Shown piece after piece: positions 16,948 through 24,869 of a stretch of 64,000 nt of DNA (positions within the stretch are counted from its first letter, which is position 1; every line of letters begins with the position of its first letter). A program made the translations under genes and the position numbers. The DNA is from Streptomyces mutomycini (GTDB lineage Bacteria; Actinomycetota; Actinomycetes; Streptomycetales; Streptomycetaceae). The stretch lies in the NCBI RefSeq assembly GCF_001700505.1, contig NZ_MAPV01000022.1:1-64000 (forward strand), written 5' to 3'. Below the pieces are notes generated by a model. It was given only the letters and a program-made list of their open reading frames with translations, was not told the DNA's origin and made no database searches.

Positions 16948-17603
16948 GCGCACGGACACCGCAGGCCGGCGCGACGACGCTGCTGGTCATGGCCAAGGAG
17001 CCGGTCCCCGGCCGGGTCAAAACCCGGCTCACGCCGCCCTTCAGCCCGGCCCAGGCCGCGGAGATCGCCGCCGCGGCGCTGGAGGACACGCTGCGGACCG
17101 TGCTCACCCTGCCCGCCCGGCGGCGGGTCCTGGTCCTCGACGGGCGCCCCGGTCCCTGGATGCCCCCGGGTTTCGACGTACTGCCGCAGAGGGCGGGCTC
17201 CCTCGACGAACGCATCGCCACCGCATTCGGCGCCTGTACGGGACCGGCCCTGCTCATCGGGATGGACACGCCGCAGATCACCTCCGCCCTGCTGGGCCCC
17301 GCGCTCTCCCCGGGCGGCTGGGACGGATGCGACGCCTGGTTCGGACCGGCCGAGGACGGTGGCTTCTGGGCCCTGGGCCTGGCCGCGCCCGACCCCGCTC
17401 TCGTACGAGGCGTCCCGATGTCCCGCCCCGACTCGGGCAGACTTCAGCGGGCCAGGCTGACGGACGCGGGCCTCGACGTCCGGGACCTGCACCCCCTGCG
17501 CGACGTGGACACCGCCGAGGACGCGCGGCACGTCGCCGCCGCCGCGCCCCACGGCCTGTTCGCCGAGGCATTCACCCGCATGGGCGGGGCGGTGGTCCGA
17601 TGA
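16944..17603 (+). CDS. DUF2064 / TIGR04282-type nucleotidyl-sugar-transferase-fold protein
   Basis: A 219-residue protein with the DUF2064 pattern: LLVMAKEPVPGRVKTRLTP at the N-terminus (CofC/MobA-like nucleotide loop), IGMDTPQIT (DxD-like) and GPAEDGGFWALGL. The family is often named after arsenosugar glycosyltransferases, but no arsenic gene is nearby, so that name should not be carried over. Its partner in many genomes is a GT2 enzyme, as here. It overlaps both neighbours by 4 bp. Likely cytoplasmic, handling a nucleotide-linked substrate. Confidence 0.85.
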   Translation: MSARTPQAGATTLLVMAKEPVPGRVKTRLTPPFSPAQAAEIAAAALEDTLRTVLTLPARRRVLVLDGRPGPWMPPGFDVLPQRAGSLDERIATAFGACTGPALLIGMDTPQITSALLGPALSPGGWDGCDAWFGPAEDGGFWALGLAAPDPALVRGVPMSRPDSGRLQRARLTDAGLDVRDLHPLRDVDTAEDARHVAAAAPHGLFAEAFTRMGGAVVR

Positions 17604-18385
17604 GCACGCTGCTGCCACCGGCAACCCCGGGCCCCGCGCCCTGGGCGACCGATCCGTACGCGCGAGCTCTGAGCCAGGGCCGGGGCCCGCTCTTCCTCCG
17701 CCGGGACGACGGGTGGCTGCTGCCACTGGACGTCGAACGCTGGTGCGCGGACGCCGACGCGGCGGACCTGTCGGCACTCCACCGCGCTGAGGGGCCGGTT
17801 CTCGACATCGGCTGCGGGCCCGGGCGGCTGGTCGCCGCGCTGGCCGCGCGAGGACACCGCGCCCTGGGCATCGACGTGAGCGAGGCCGCCGTCGGCCACA
17901 CCCAGCGGATCGGCGGATCGGCTCTCCGCCGCAGCGTGTTCGAACCGCTGCCCGGGGAGGGCCGCTGGGGCACCGCCTTGCTCATCGACGGCAACTTCGG
18001 AATCGGCGGCGACCCGCGGGCCCTGCTCCGACGGGTCGCCACCGTACTGGCACCGGGGGGACTGCTCATCACGGAGGCCGCGCCCCACGACGTGGATGAG
18101 CAGGTCCAAGTGAGTCTCGACGACGGCCGGCCACAGGCAGGCACCGCACCCCACTTCCCCTGGGCCCGTGTCGGCGCGTCCGCGCTGCTCGGGTACGCGC
18201 GGTCGGAACACTGGAGGCCCGTCGATCAGTGGGAGGCCGACGGCCGCCCGTTCCTCGCGCTGCGCCGCCGCGCCCGGACGGTGCACAGAATGAGCCGGAG
18301 CGCCGACACCGCGAACAGCGTGGCCGTGATCAGAAGCCAGTTCCCCAGAAACCTGTCGGGGGACATCCCGCTCGCCGGTTCGTAG
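17600..18385 (+). CDS. Class I SAM-dependent methyltransferase
   Basis: A 261-residue protein with the SAM-binding motif VLDIGCGPGRL (about residues 63-73), a GIDVSEAAVG acidic loop and LLRRVATVLAPGGLLITE. The family body appears to end near residue 225 (GRPFLALRRR). The last 35 or so residues are encoded opposite the final membrane helix of the convergent gene and look non-conserved, as if the original stop had been lost. The ATG overlaps the DUF2064 stop (ATGA). The methyl acceptor is unknown, perhaps the product of the preceding glycosyltransferase. The 160-bp overlap with 18226-18699 is unusual. Confidence 0.85.
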   Translation: MSTLLPPATPGPAPWATDPYARALSQGRGPLFLRRDDGWLLPLDVERWCADADAADLSALHRAEGPVLDIGCGPGRLVAALAARGHRALGIDVSEAAVGHTQRIGGSALRRSVFEPLPGEGRWGTALLIDGNFGIGGDPRALLRRVATVLAPGGLLITEAAPHDVDEQVQVSLDDGRPQAGTAPHFPWARVGASALLGYARSEHWRPVDQWEADGRPFLALRRRARTVHRMSRSADTANSVAVIRSQFPRNLSGDIPLAGS

Positions 18386-18699
18386 CGCTCCGTGTGACGT
18401 GTGATCAGGGGAAACCACACCAGTAGGAGCAGCCCGGACATGAGCAGCGGCACACGTACGAAGTTGACCGCACCGGGCCGTCGCGCGAAGGGGAGCCGCA
18501 ACGCCCGGTCCGCCACCGAGTACAGCGGCACCAGCACCAGGTCGTGCACGAACGCGGCGCCCACGAACCACACCAGGATCATCAAGGTGTCCCCGTCGAG
18601 CAGCCGTACCCCGGCGTAGCCCGCGAGGGCGAACGAGGAGACCATCAGCAGCAGGTGCAGTGGCCCCTCCCCGTACCAGCGGCGCAGCAGCCTCGTCAC
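18226..18699 (-). CDS. Four-helix membrane protein
   Basis: A 157-residue integral membrane protein with about four helices (LLLMVSSFALAGYAGV, LMILVWFVGAAFVHDLVLVPL, VRVPLLMSGLLLLVWFPLI and WLLITATLFAVSALRLIL). The GTG at 18699 overlaps the stop of the molybdopterin oxidoreductase (GTGA) and has GGAG at 4 nt; an upstream ATG at 18729 would add ten residues inside that gene. Co-translation with the oxidoreductase suggests it is an accessory or membrane partner. The function is unknown. Its C-terminal 160 bp are antisense to the methyltransferase gene. Confidence 0.8.
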   Translation of the reverse strand: MTRLLRRWYGEGPLHLLLMVSSFALAGYAGVRLLDGDTLMILVWFVGAAFVHDLVLVPLYSVADRALRLPFARRPGAVNFVRVPLLMSGLLLLVWFPLITRHTERYEPASGMSPDRFLGNWLLITATLFAVSALRLILCTVRARRRSARNGRPSASH

Positions 18700-19967
18700 A
18701 GCTCTCCGAACGTCAGGCGGCCGACCCATTTGGTGTTCATCACGCCTGGGGCGGCCGGCACGATGACGCGCGCCGGGTAGCCGTGATCCGGTGACAGGTC
18801 CTCACCGTTGACGCCCAGCGCCAGGAGTGAACGCGGATCCCGCACCTGGTTGTCCCGGAGCGCCACCGTCCGGAACGGCCCGCTGCGCTGGATGGACGCC
18901 ACCAGCACCCCCGGCGGTCCGTCCGGGAACCCGGCGAGCGCGGCGAGGTCGCGCAGGCGGACCCCGCGCCACCACTGGTCGGAGGTCGACCAGCCTTCCA
19001 CACACGCGATGGGCAACGACGCGCTGTGCTGTCGCATGGCCAGCAGTTCCGTCCGCGACAGCCGGATCTCCCCGGCCGGTCCGACGACCGTGAGCCGCCA
19101 TGGATCCCCCGTCACGTCCGGGGTGATGCCCGCCTTCGCCGCGGTCTTGTTGATCTGGAAGCCGTTGGGTCCGGAAGCCGGCTCGGCGCCGCCGCGCGGC
19201 GTCAGCAGGGCGGTCCGCCGCAGCCCGCCGTCGAAACTACGGCCGGCGGAGGTGGCCAGCAGAAGCAGCGACCCCGCCCCCACGACGGCCAGGGCACTGC
19301 GCCGGGAGACGGTCGGCTCCGAGGGACGCGGTGAGGCAAGTTCGTCGTCCTGCCCCGTGGGGAGCCCCTGGCGCAGGACCTGCAGCGCCCGGGGGAGCTT
19401 GAGGCAGGTATGGGCGAGGAACGCGGCGAAGAAGACCCAAGCACCGTAGAAGTGCAGTGGGTAGAAGGACCCGGGGAACAAGTACTCCAGCTGGATGTTG
19501 AGCAGGCCCGTGACGAACTCGAAGAGCGCCCCGCCCACCAGCAGCAGCAGCGACAGCCGCTCCAGCGCATGACCGGCCGACCGGGCCGGCGGCAGTGCGA
19601 AGAGCTTCGGTGCCACCGACCACAGCTTGGCCAGCAGGACGGGCACGAGCACGATGCCGAGGGTGACGTGGATCCCTTGCGTCATCCGGTACAGCCAGTG
19701 GGGGCCCGTGGGCCAGGCGAACAGGTAGAAGCCCAGCCACCCCTTGTCGGGCGTCTTGTCGTTCACGGCGGCCAGGTCCGGGTTGTACGCCGCGTACGAC
19801 AGAAGGCCGGTCACGAACAGCAGGGTGATACCGGCGAGGAGTGCAAGGCCGAGTACGGCCGTGAAGCGGACCCCGCGCACCGGACTGCGCCAGAACGCGG
19901 GCTCGGTGGGAAGAGGAGGGCCGGGGGAGGGGAGGCGCACTCCGGCGTAAGGGCGTCTGTCGCGCAT
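18696..19967 (-). CDS. Membrane-anchored molybdopterin oxidoreductase (MsrP/sulfite-oxidase-like) with cytochrome b-type domain
   Basis: A 423-residue two-part protein. Residues about 30-215 hold four membrane helices with conserved-looking histidines (GPHWLYRMTQGIHVTL, PLHFYGAWVFFAAFLAHTCLKLP), like a cytochrome b561/formate-dehydrogenase gamma domain. A fifth hydrophobic segment preceded by a twin arginine (SRRSALAVVGAGSLLLL) leads into a sulfite-oxidase-fold domain. LPIACVEGWSTSDQWW contains the Mo-ligating Cys, as in MsrP (YedY). It probably reduces or oxidises a small substrate outside the membrane, with electrons passing through its own heme domain. It appears leaderless, with TAGCGT 7 nt before the ATG. 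Confidence 0.86.
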   Translation of the reverse strand: MRDRRPYAGVRLPSPGPPLPTEPAFWRSPVRGVRFTAVLGLALLAGITLLFVTGLLSYAAYNPDLAAVNDKTPDKGWLGFYLFAWPTGPHWLYRMTQGIHVTLGIVLVPVLLAKLWSVAPKLFALPPARSAGHALERLSLLLLVGGALFEFVTGLLNIQLEYLFPGSFYPLHFYGAWVFFAAFLAHTCLKLPRALQVLRQGLPTGQDDELASPRPSEPTVSRRSALAVVGAGSLLLLATSAGRSFDGGLRRTALLTPRGGAEPASGPNGFQINKTAAKAGITPDVTGDPWRLTVVGPAGEIRLSRTELLAMRQHSASLPIACVEGWSTSDQWWRGVRLRDLAALAGFPDGPPGVLVASIQRSGPFRTVALRDNQVRDPRSLLALGVNGEDLSPDHGYPARVIVPAAPGVMNTKWVGRLTFGEL

Positions 19968-20035
19968 GTCGTCGACGCTATGCCGTGCACACCGCCCCAG
20001 GGGCGTACGACTCCTGACGAAAGTCTGACATCGGC
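19968..20035 (-). promoter_or_regulatory. Promoter C: TAGCGT box for leaderless oxidoreductase gene, 11-bp repeats
   Basis: On the minus strand TAGCGT (19980-19975) precedes the ATG at 19967 by 7 nt. Upstream, the plus-strand reading shows two adjacent 11-bp units CTGACGAAAGT (20014-20024) and CTGACATCGGC (20025-20035) with identical CTGAC cores. This is one of the clearest tandem repeats of the four promoters. Confidence 0.55.
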
Positions 20036-20066
20036 CCACGCCGGGGCGGGCGTCCCCGCAGCGGAT

Positions 20067-20132
20067 CTGACGGTTCGGTGACGCGGGGGCGTCGTACCTC
20101 ACTGGGGCCCCGCCGGTGCGTAGCGTGCCAGC
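20067..20132 (+). promoter_or_regulatory. Promoter D: TAGCGT box and 11-bp repeats for GT-C-like gene
   Basis: TAGCGT at 20121-20126 lies 6 nt before the GTG at 20133. The repeat pair is CTGACGGTTCG (20067-20077) and GTGACGCGGGG (20078-20088). Over about 30 bp this block is close to promoter A (both read ACGGTYCGGTGACGYGGG). Promoters C and D share one 165-bp divergent region. Confidence 0.55.
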
Positions 20133-21545
20133 GTGACGACCGAGGAACGCAGCGCCCCGACCCGTACCGCCGAACCCGCCGAACCTGCCGCCCCGACCGG
20201 TACCGCCGGAGGGCGCCGGGACCTGGCAGCGGCCGCAGCCGGAGTGCTGCTGGTCGCCCTGGCCATCGGGGCCGGATGGCTCATCCAGCAGGGTGACGGC
20301 AGCCTGCAGGTCCAGTGGCCGCCTCTCCTGGCCTCCTGGGACCCGCACCTCGGTCCGGGCACCCCGGCCGCCGTGGCCGTGGCGGTGGCGGTGGTCGCGT
20401 ACGGCCCACGGCTCGCGGGCCGACTCCCCTGGCGGGCGCTGCTCCTCACCTGCTGGGCCGGCTCGGTGGCCTGGATCCTCTCGCTCGCCCTGATCGAGGG
20501 CTGGTACCGGGGGGTAGAGCGCAGGCTGACCACCAAGCACGAATACCTGCGGGTGATCGACCGTTTCGACGACATCGGCGCCGCCCTGCGCGGCTTCACC
20601 GACCACATCGTGATCGGACCGCCGGGCAACTGGCCCGCCCACGTCGCCGGGCACCCGCCGGGCGCCACGCTCACCTTCGTCGGCCTGGACCGGGCCGGAC
20701 TCGGGGGCGGCGCCTGGGCCGGTACGTGGTGCATCGTCCTCGGAGGCTCCGCCGCGGTGGCCGCGATGGTCGCGCTGCGTGCCCTGACGGGCGAGCACCT
20801 CGCCCGGCGCGCGGCTCCGTTCCTCGTCCTCGCCCCGTTCGCCGTCTGGACCGGAACCTCGGCTGACGGCTACTTCACCGCCGTAGCGGCGTGGTCCGTG
20901 GCACTGCTGGCCCTCGCGGCCACCCGCACGGCCCGGCACCCGGCGGGCGCGGCGCTGGGCTCCGGGCTGCTGTTCGGGCTGACCTGCTACCTCAGCTACG
21001 GTCTGACGCTCCTCGCCGCGCTCCTGACAGCCGTCCTCCTGCTCGGCCGCACTGCTCGTCCGATCGTGCCCCTCGCGCTGGGCGCACTGGTCGTACCCGC
21101 GGCCTTCACCCTGGTGGGCTTCAACTGGTGGGCGGCCTACCATCTGCTGGTCGAGCGCTATTACCAGGGCGCGGGAGGAACCCGTCCATATTCCTACTGG
21201 GTCTGGGCGAACTTCGCGTGCACCACGCTCGCCGCGGGGCTCGCCACCGTCGCGGGTCTGCGGCGTGCGGCGGTGGCGAGCCCCGCCGCCGTACGCGGAC
21301 TGCGTTCCGGCGCGTCTACCGGCGCCCAGCGGCTGGCGTTCCTCACCCTTGCCGCACTCCTGACGCTCGTCGTCGCGGACCTGTCCGGGATGAGCAAGGC
21401 GGAGACGGAGCGCATCTGGCAGCCATTCGTCGTCTGGCTGATGCCCGCCGCCGCTCTGCTCCCGGACATCGGCCGACGCGGCTGGCTGACCGCCCAGGCG
21501 GTCGTAGCGCTGCTGGTCAACCACCTCCTGTGGACCGGGTGGTGA
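20133..21545 (+). CDS. Polytopic GT-C-like membrane protein
   Basis: A 470-residue protein with about ten to eleven hydrophobic helices after a Pro/Ala-rich 30-residue cytoplasmic head. An extracytoplasmic loop after the second or third helix contains EGWYRGVERRL, and a GHPPGATL motif precedes a further helix. AETERIWQPF near the C-terminus is charged. The layout resembles GT-C polyprenyl-phosphate-sugar-dependent transferases, although no experimentally named family can be read. If correct, it would use the lipid-linked sugar made by the cytoplasmic GT2 enzyme to decorate an outer-surface acceptor. It begins leaderless from promoter D. Confidence 0.72.
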   Translation: MTTEERSAPTRTAEPAEPAAPTGTAGGRRDLAAAAAGVLLVALAIGAGWLIQQGDGSLQVQWPPLLASWDPHLGPGTPAAVAVAVAVVAYGPRLAGRLPWRALLLTCWAGSVAWILSLALIEGWYRGVERRLTTKHEYLRVIDRFDDIGAALRGFTDHIVIGPPGNWPAHVAGHPPGATLTFVGLDRAGLGGGAWAGTWCIVLGGSAAVAAMVALRALTGEHLARRAAPFLVLAPFAVWTGTSADGYFTAVAAWSVALLALAATRTARHPAGAALGSGLLFGLTCYLSYGLTLLAALLTAVLLLGRTARPIVPLALGALVVPAAFTLVGFNWWAAYHLLVERYYQGAGGTRPYSYWVWANFACTTLAAGLATVAGLRRAAVASPAAVRGLRSGASTGAQRLAFLTLAALLTLVVADLSGMSKAETERIWQPFVVWLMPAAALLPDIGRRGWLTAQAVVALLVNHLLWTGW

Positions 21546-21590
21546 GCGACGGGCGGGGCAACAGCGGGGAAGGGCCAGGCAGACAGCCCC

Positions 21591-22784
21591 TCAGCCGGGC
21601 AGACAGAATTCGTGATCGGTGAGCCACTGGCCGAACCAGTCGCTCAGCGGGAACGCGGCGCACCATCCGGTCTCGTTGGGGTCCGGTGCCGGCTCCGTCG
21701 GTGCGGGCTTGCCGGGCTTGGGCGCCGTCGGCGTCCCGCTCGGGTCCGGCGCGGGTACCGACGGCCCGGCGTCCGGCAGCCCGCTCAGCATCTCCCTGAA
21801 CACCGCGGAGGACTCGGGGTTGTCGGCGCACTGCCACACCCCGTGCGGGCAGTAGTCCGTGATCGTCTGATACACCGGCTTGTGCTGGTCCATCCACTCC
21901 AGCATGCGGCGCATGTACTCGGGGTTGTCGCCGTTGCGGAACAGGCCCCACTCGGGGAACGAGATCGGCTTTCCGTGCTCGGCCGCGAAGTCGACCTGCT
22001 TGCGCAGCCCGTACGGTTCGTTCACCTGTTCGTCGAAGGTCCGCGCGGGAGGCTGGTCGTAGGAGTCCATGCCGATGATGTCCACGACGTCGTCACCCGG
22101 ATAGCACTCCGTCCATGGCACGGCGTCCCGCCCTCTGCTCGGTGCGAAGTCGAAGCGGAACTCCTGGCCGGAAACGGACCGCATCGCCGTGACGATGCGC
22201 TTCCAGTACGCCTTCCACGCGGCGGGATCGGGGCCGCACCGGTGTGTGTACGTCGTGCCGTTCATCTCCCAGCCGAGGACGATCACGGTGTCCGGGACCC
22301 CCCGCAGGACCAGGCGCTCGGCCAGTCTGCGGAAGTGCTCGTCGAACTGCCCCTCGGCGCCCGCCCGCAGCAGGCCGCGCACCTCGTCGTCGGGGACTCG
22401 CTCCTCGTTGCGCTCCAGCATCGGCGTGTTCAGTACGAACATCCGGTCCTCCGAGGCCTTGCGCCAGGCCGCCCACGAGGAGAGGAAGCCGGGACGCCCC
22501 TCGATGTTCTCCCACAGGTCGCCCGGGAGGTAGCTGTGCCCGACGCGCAGCTCTGTACCGCCGAGCCACCGCGACAGCTCTTCCATCCGCTGTACGCCCT
22601 TCGGCCCGTAGTCCAGATAGGCACCGATGGCGGTCGCCCTGTCCGGCTCCGGCGCTCCCCGGGCGGCACCCTTGCCGGCCTGGCTGTCCGGCGCGTCGTG
22701 GCCGGCGAGGACCGCGCCGCCCACGAGGAGGCAGAGCGCGGTCGCCCCGATGCCGAAATTGATGAGACGGCGCTGTGCGGGCAC
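21591..22784 (-). CDS. Secreted GH26-like glycoside hydrolase
   Basis: A 397-residue protein starting at GTG after AGGAGGAGCC. An N-terminal hydrophobic segment (residues 7-28) is a signal peptide or anchor. The TIM-barrel core (about 50-335) has the acid/base Glu173 in GWEMNG and the candidate nucleophile Glu278 in FPEWG, as in GH26 mannanase-type enzymes. IGMDSYDQ also fits. A Pro/Gly/Thr linker (about 340-375) precedes a short C-terminal WCAAFPLSDWFGQWL tail. It could trim mannan-like or exopolysaccharide material outside the cell. It lies in the same neighbourhood as the exopolysaccharide operon but is transcribed alone. Confidence 0.83.
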   Translation of the reverse strand: MPAQRRLINFGIGATALCLLVGGAVLAGHDAPDSQAGKGAARGAPEPDRATAIGAYLDYGPKGVQRMEELSRWLGGTELRVGHSYLPGDLWENIEGRPGFLSSWAAWRKASEDRMFVLNTPMLERNEERVPDDEVRGLLRAGAEGQFDEHFRRLAERLVLRGVPDTVIVLGWEMNGTTYTHRCGPDPAAWKAYWKRIVTAMRSVSGQEFRFDFAPSRGRDAVPWTECYPGDDVVDIIGMDSYDQPPARTFDEQVNEPYGLRKQVDFAAEHGKPISFPEWGLFRNGDNPEYMRRMLEWMDQHKPVYQTITDYCPHGVWQCADNPESSAVFREMLSGLPDAGPSVPAPDPSGTPTAPKPGKPAPTEPAPDPNETGWCAAFPLSDWFGQWLTDHEFCLPG

Positions 22785-22924
22785 GGCTCCTCCTAGGATT
22801 GCGGGCCTGACTGCGACCCTGCCGACCCTATGGAGAAGGATTCAACGATGGGCTGTGGGACCGCCCGTGAATAGACCATTCGCTACGCGTGTCGGTTTCG
22901 GTGTGCGCCGTTCGGGTGACACAT

Positions 22925-24187
22925 CTAGAAGGTGAAGGGAAGTGATCCGACGCGGTTGTCGAAATTCGAATCGACCAGGCCGGGTTCGCCCGATGTCCGC
23001 ACCCCTCCGAGCCGTGTCAGCATTTCGCGGAACAGAGCTTTCATCTCCAGCTTCGCCAGGTGCGCACCCAGACAATGGTGAGGACCTCCACCGCCGTATC
23101 CGAGGTGCGGATTGGGGGACCGGGTGATGTCGAAGGCGTCGGGGTCGCCGAAGACGGAGGCGTCCCGGTTCGCGGACGCGTAGAGGAGCACGACCTTCTC
23201 CCCGGGCAGGAAGGTGTGACCGCCGAGCGCGCATTCGGCTGCCACCGTCCGGCGGAACTGGATGATCGGCGTCGAGTGGCGGACGATCTCGTCGACCGCG
23301 CCGTCCGCATACCGGTCGAAGTCGGACTCCAGCAGGGCCCGCTGCCCCGGATGCGCGGTCAGCAGGACCATCCCGTGGGCGATCGCGTTCCGGGTGGTCT
23401 CCACACCGGCCACGAGCAGCAGCGAGAAGAAAGCGCCGAGCTGTCGCGAGGAAAGGGCCTGTCCGCCGACATCCGCGCGCACGAGCGCCGAGATCACGTC
23501 GTCCGCAGGGACGCGACGCCGCTCACGTGCGATGCCCGCCATCTCCATCTGCATCCGGGCCAGTGAGCGCAGACCACGTCCCGGGACCCGCAGCCGGGCG
23601 CGGCCGCGCCGCTGTACGCCGACGTACTCCGAGGCGTGATCGATGCGCGCGGCGATGCCGGCCCGGTGGCGCCCGGGGATGCCCATCAGGTCGCAGATCA
23701 CCTCGAACGGCATGCGCGAGGCCGCCGAGCGCATGAAGTCCCCCGGGCCCTCGGCGGTCATCTCGTCCACCAGCCGCCGGGCGACGGCGCCGATGTTCTC
23801 CTCGGCGGCCGCGAGCAGCCTGGGTGTGAAGGCGCGGGAGATGGTCCTGCGCAGCCCCGCGTGCTCGGCGCCGTCCATGTTGACCATGGAGTTGCCGAAC
23901 ACCGCCTTGGCCCAGGGCGCCGGTTCCGGCGTGGTGACACCGGGCGCGCTGGCGAAGACCTGCGGCTGCCTGCTGGCCGCCCTCACGTCCGCGTACTTCA
24001 CCAACGCGTAGAACGGCGTGCGCGAGCCCGTACGGGGAACGAACCGTACCGGCGCATCGAGCTCCCGCAGGCGGGTGAACGCTGACAGCCGCTCCTGCCG
24101 CGGCAGACGCCAGAACGCGGGATCGGCCAGATCGGCGCCGCCCGTCACTCGCACACGGTCCGTGGGCACCTGCGTCGGCGCGTTCAT
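22925..24187 (-). CDS. Cytochrome P450 (CYP124/125-like)
   Basis: A 420-residue P450. The I-helix motif AGVETT is at 260-265, the K-helix ExxR is EIVR (300-303) and the heme loop is GYGGGGPHHCLG with Cys372. The extra-glycine GGGGPHxCLG form is characteristic of the CYP124/CYP125/CYP142 group, whose members hydroxylate methyl-branched lipids or sterol side chains; the substrate here is inferred only at that level. Start ATG at 24187 with GGAGG 6 nt upstream. No ferredoxin or reductase gene is adjacent. The gene is divergent from the melanin operon. Confidence 0.9.
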   Translation of the reverse strand: MNAPTQVPTDRVRVTGGADLADPAFWRLPRQERLSAFTRLRELDAPVRFVPRTGSRTPFYALVKYADVRAASRQPQVFASAPGVTTPEPAPWAKAVFGNSMVNMDGAEHAGLRRTISRAFTPRLLAAAEENIGAVARRLVDEMTAEGPGDFMRSAASRMPFEVICDLMGIPGRHRAGIAARIDHASEYVGVQRRGRARLRVPGRGLRSLARMQMEMAGIARERRRVPADDVISALVRADVGGQALSSRQLGAFFSLLLVAGVETTRNAIAHGMVLLTAHPGQRALLESDFDRYADGAVDEIVRHSTPIIQFRRTVAAECALGGHTFLPGEKVVLLYASANRDASVFGDPDAFDITRSPNPHLGYGGGGPHHCLGAHLAKLEMKALFREMLTRLGGVRTSGEPGLVDSNFDNRVGSLPFTF

Positions 24188-24377
24188 GCACAACCTCCGG
24201 GAGTTCGAACGGCCATGCTGGCCCGGCGGGCGGCGCGGAACGGCCGACACGGCCGGACCGGCATGAGAATTCCCACGGTCGCGTGATACCCCCGGACGAG
24301 AACCGTTCGCGCCCCGTCTCGTTGCCCATGCGAGCGAGACACCTCGCAGGAGCGGACGAGAAGGAGGTACACCCCCC

Positions 24378-24851
24378 ATGAATCCGACCACCGGCACGCC
24401 CAGGGAGCCGGCCGGCGCCCCGCGGCCGGCCCGCCGCGCGGTGCTGCGCACCGTCTTCACCGCGGCCGTGATCGCCGGCACAGGCGCCGCGCTCGCCCCG
24501 GTGCTTCTCGAAGGCCACGGGGCCGCAGGCCGCGCCCAGGAGCGCGACGCCGTGGGCCCCGAGCGATTCTCCGAGCTGTACAGGGGCCGCGAGATCAAGG
24601 GCACGGCCACGGCCGTCGTGGCGGCCGGCGCACAGGCCGACGCCGGAGAGGCCGGAGCCGTCACCGCGGCGCCCGGCATCGACGTCCGTGTGGACGGGAG
24701 GGCGCTGCACGTGATGCGGCGCGCCGACGGGAGCTATCTGAGTGCCGTCAACCACTACGAGTCCTTCCCGACACTCCTCGAAACGGCCCGCGCGGCGGTC
24801 GACGAACTGGGCACCGCCCAGTTGTCAGCCTCCTCCCCGCACACGATCTGA
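24378..24851 (+). CDS. melC1: MelC1, tyrosinase cofactor / copper chaperone
   Basis: A 157-residue protein with a Tat-type signal (RRAVLRTVFTAAVIAG). MelC1 proteins bind apo-tyrosinase, deliver copper and carry it out through the Tat pathway. The C-terminal half has GRALHVMRRADGSYLSAVNHYESFPTL, close to the caddie-protein core of known MelC1, including the His-rich part. The ATG follows GAAGGAGGT. The gene is 18 nt upstream of melC2, forming the usual two-gene melanin operon. Confidence 0.95.
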   Translation: MNPTTGTPREPAGAPRPARRAVLRTVFTAAVIAGTGAALAPVLLEGHGAAGRAQERDAVGPERFSELYRGREIKGTATAVVAAGAQADAGEAGAVTAAPGIDVRVDGRALHVMRRADGSYLSAVNHYESFPTLLETARAAVDELGTAQLSASSPHTI

Positions 24852-24869
24852 GCCGAAGGGCGAGCACGC

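Noticed and set aside
16944-17603. Naming the DUF2064 protein an arsenosugar glycosyltransferase
   Set aside because: The family name comes from arsenic clusters; no arsenic gene is present here.
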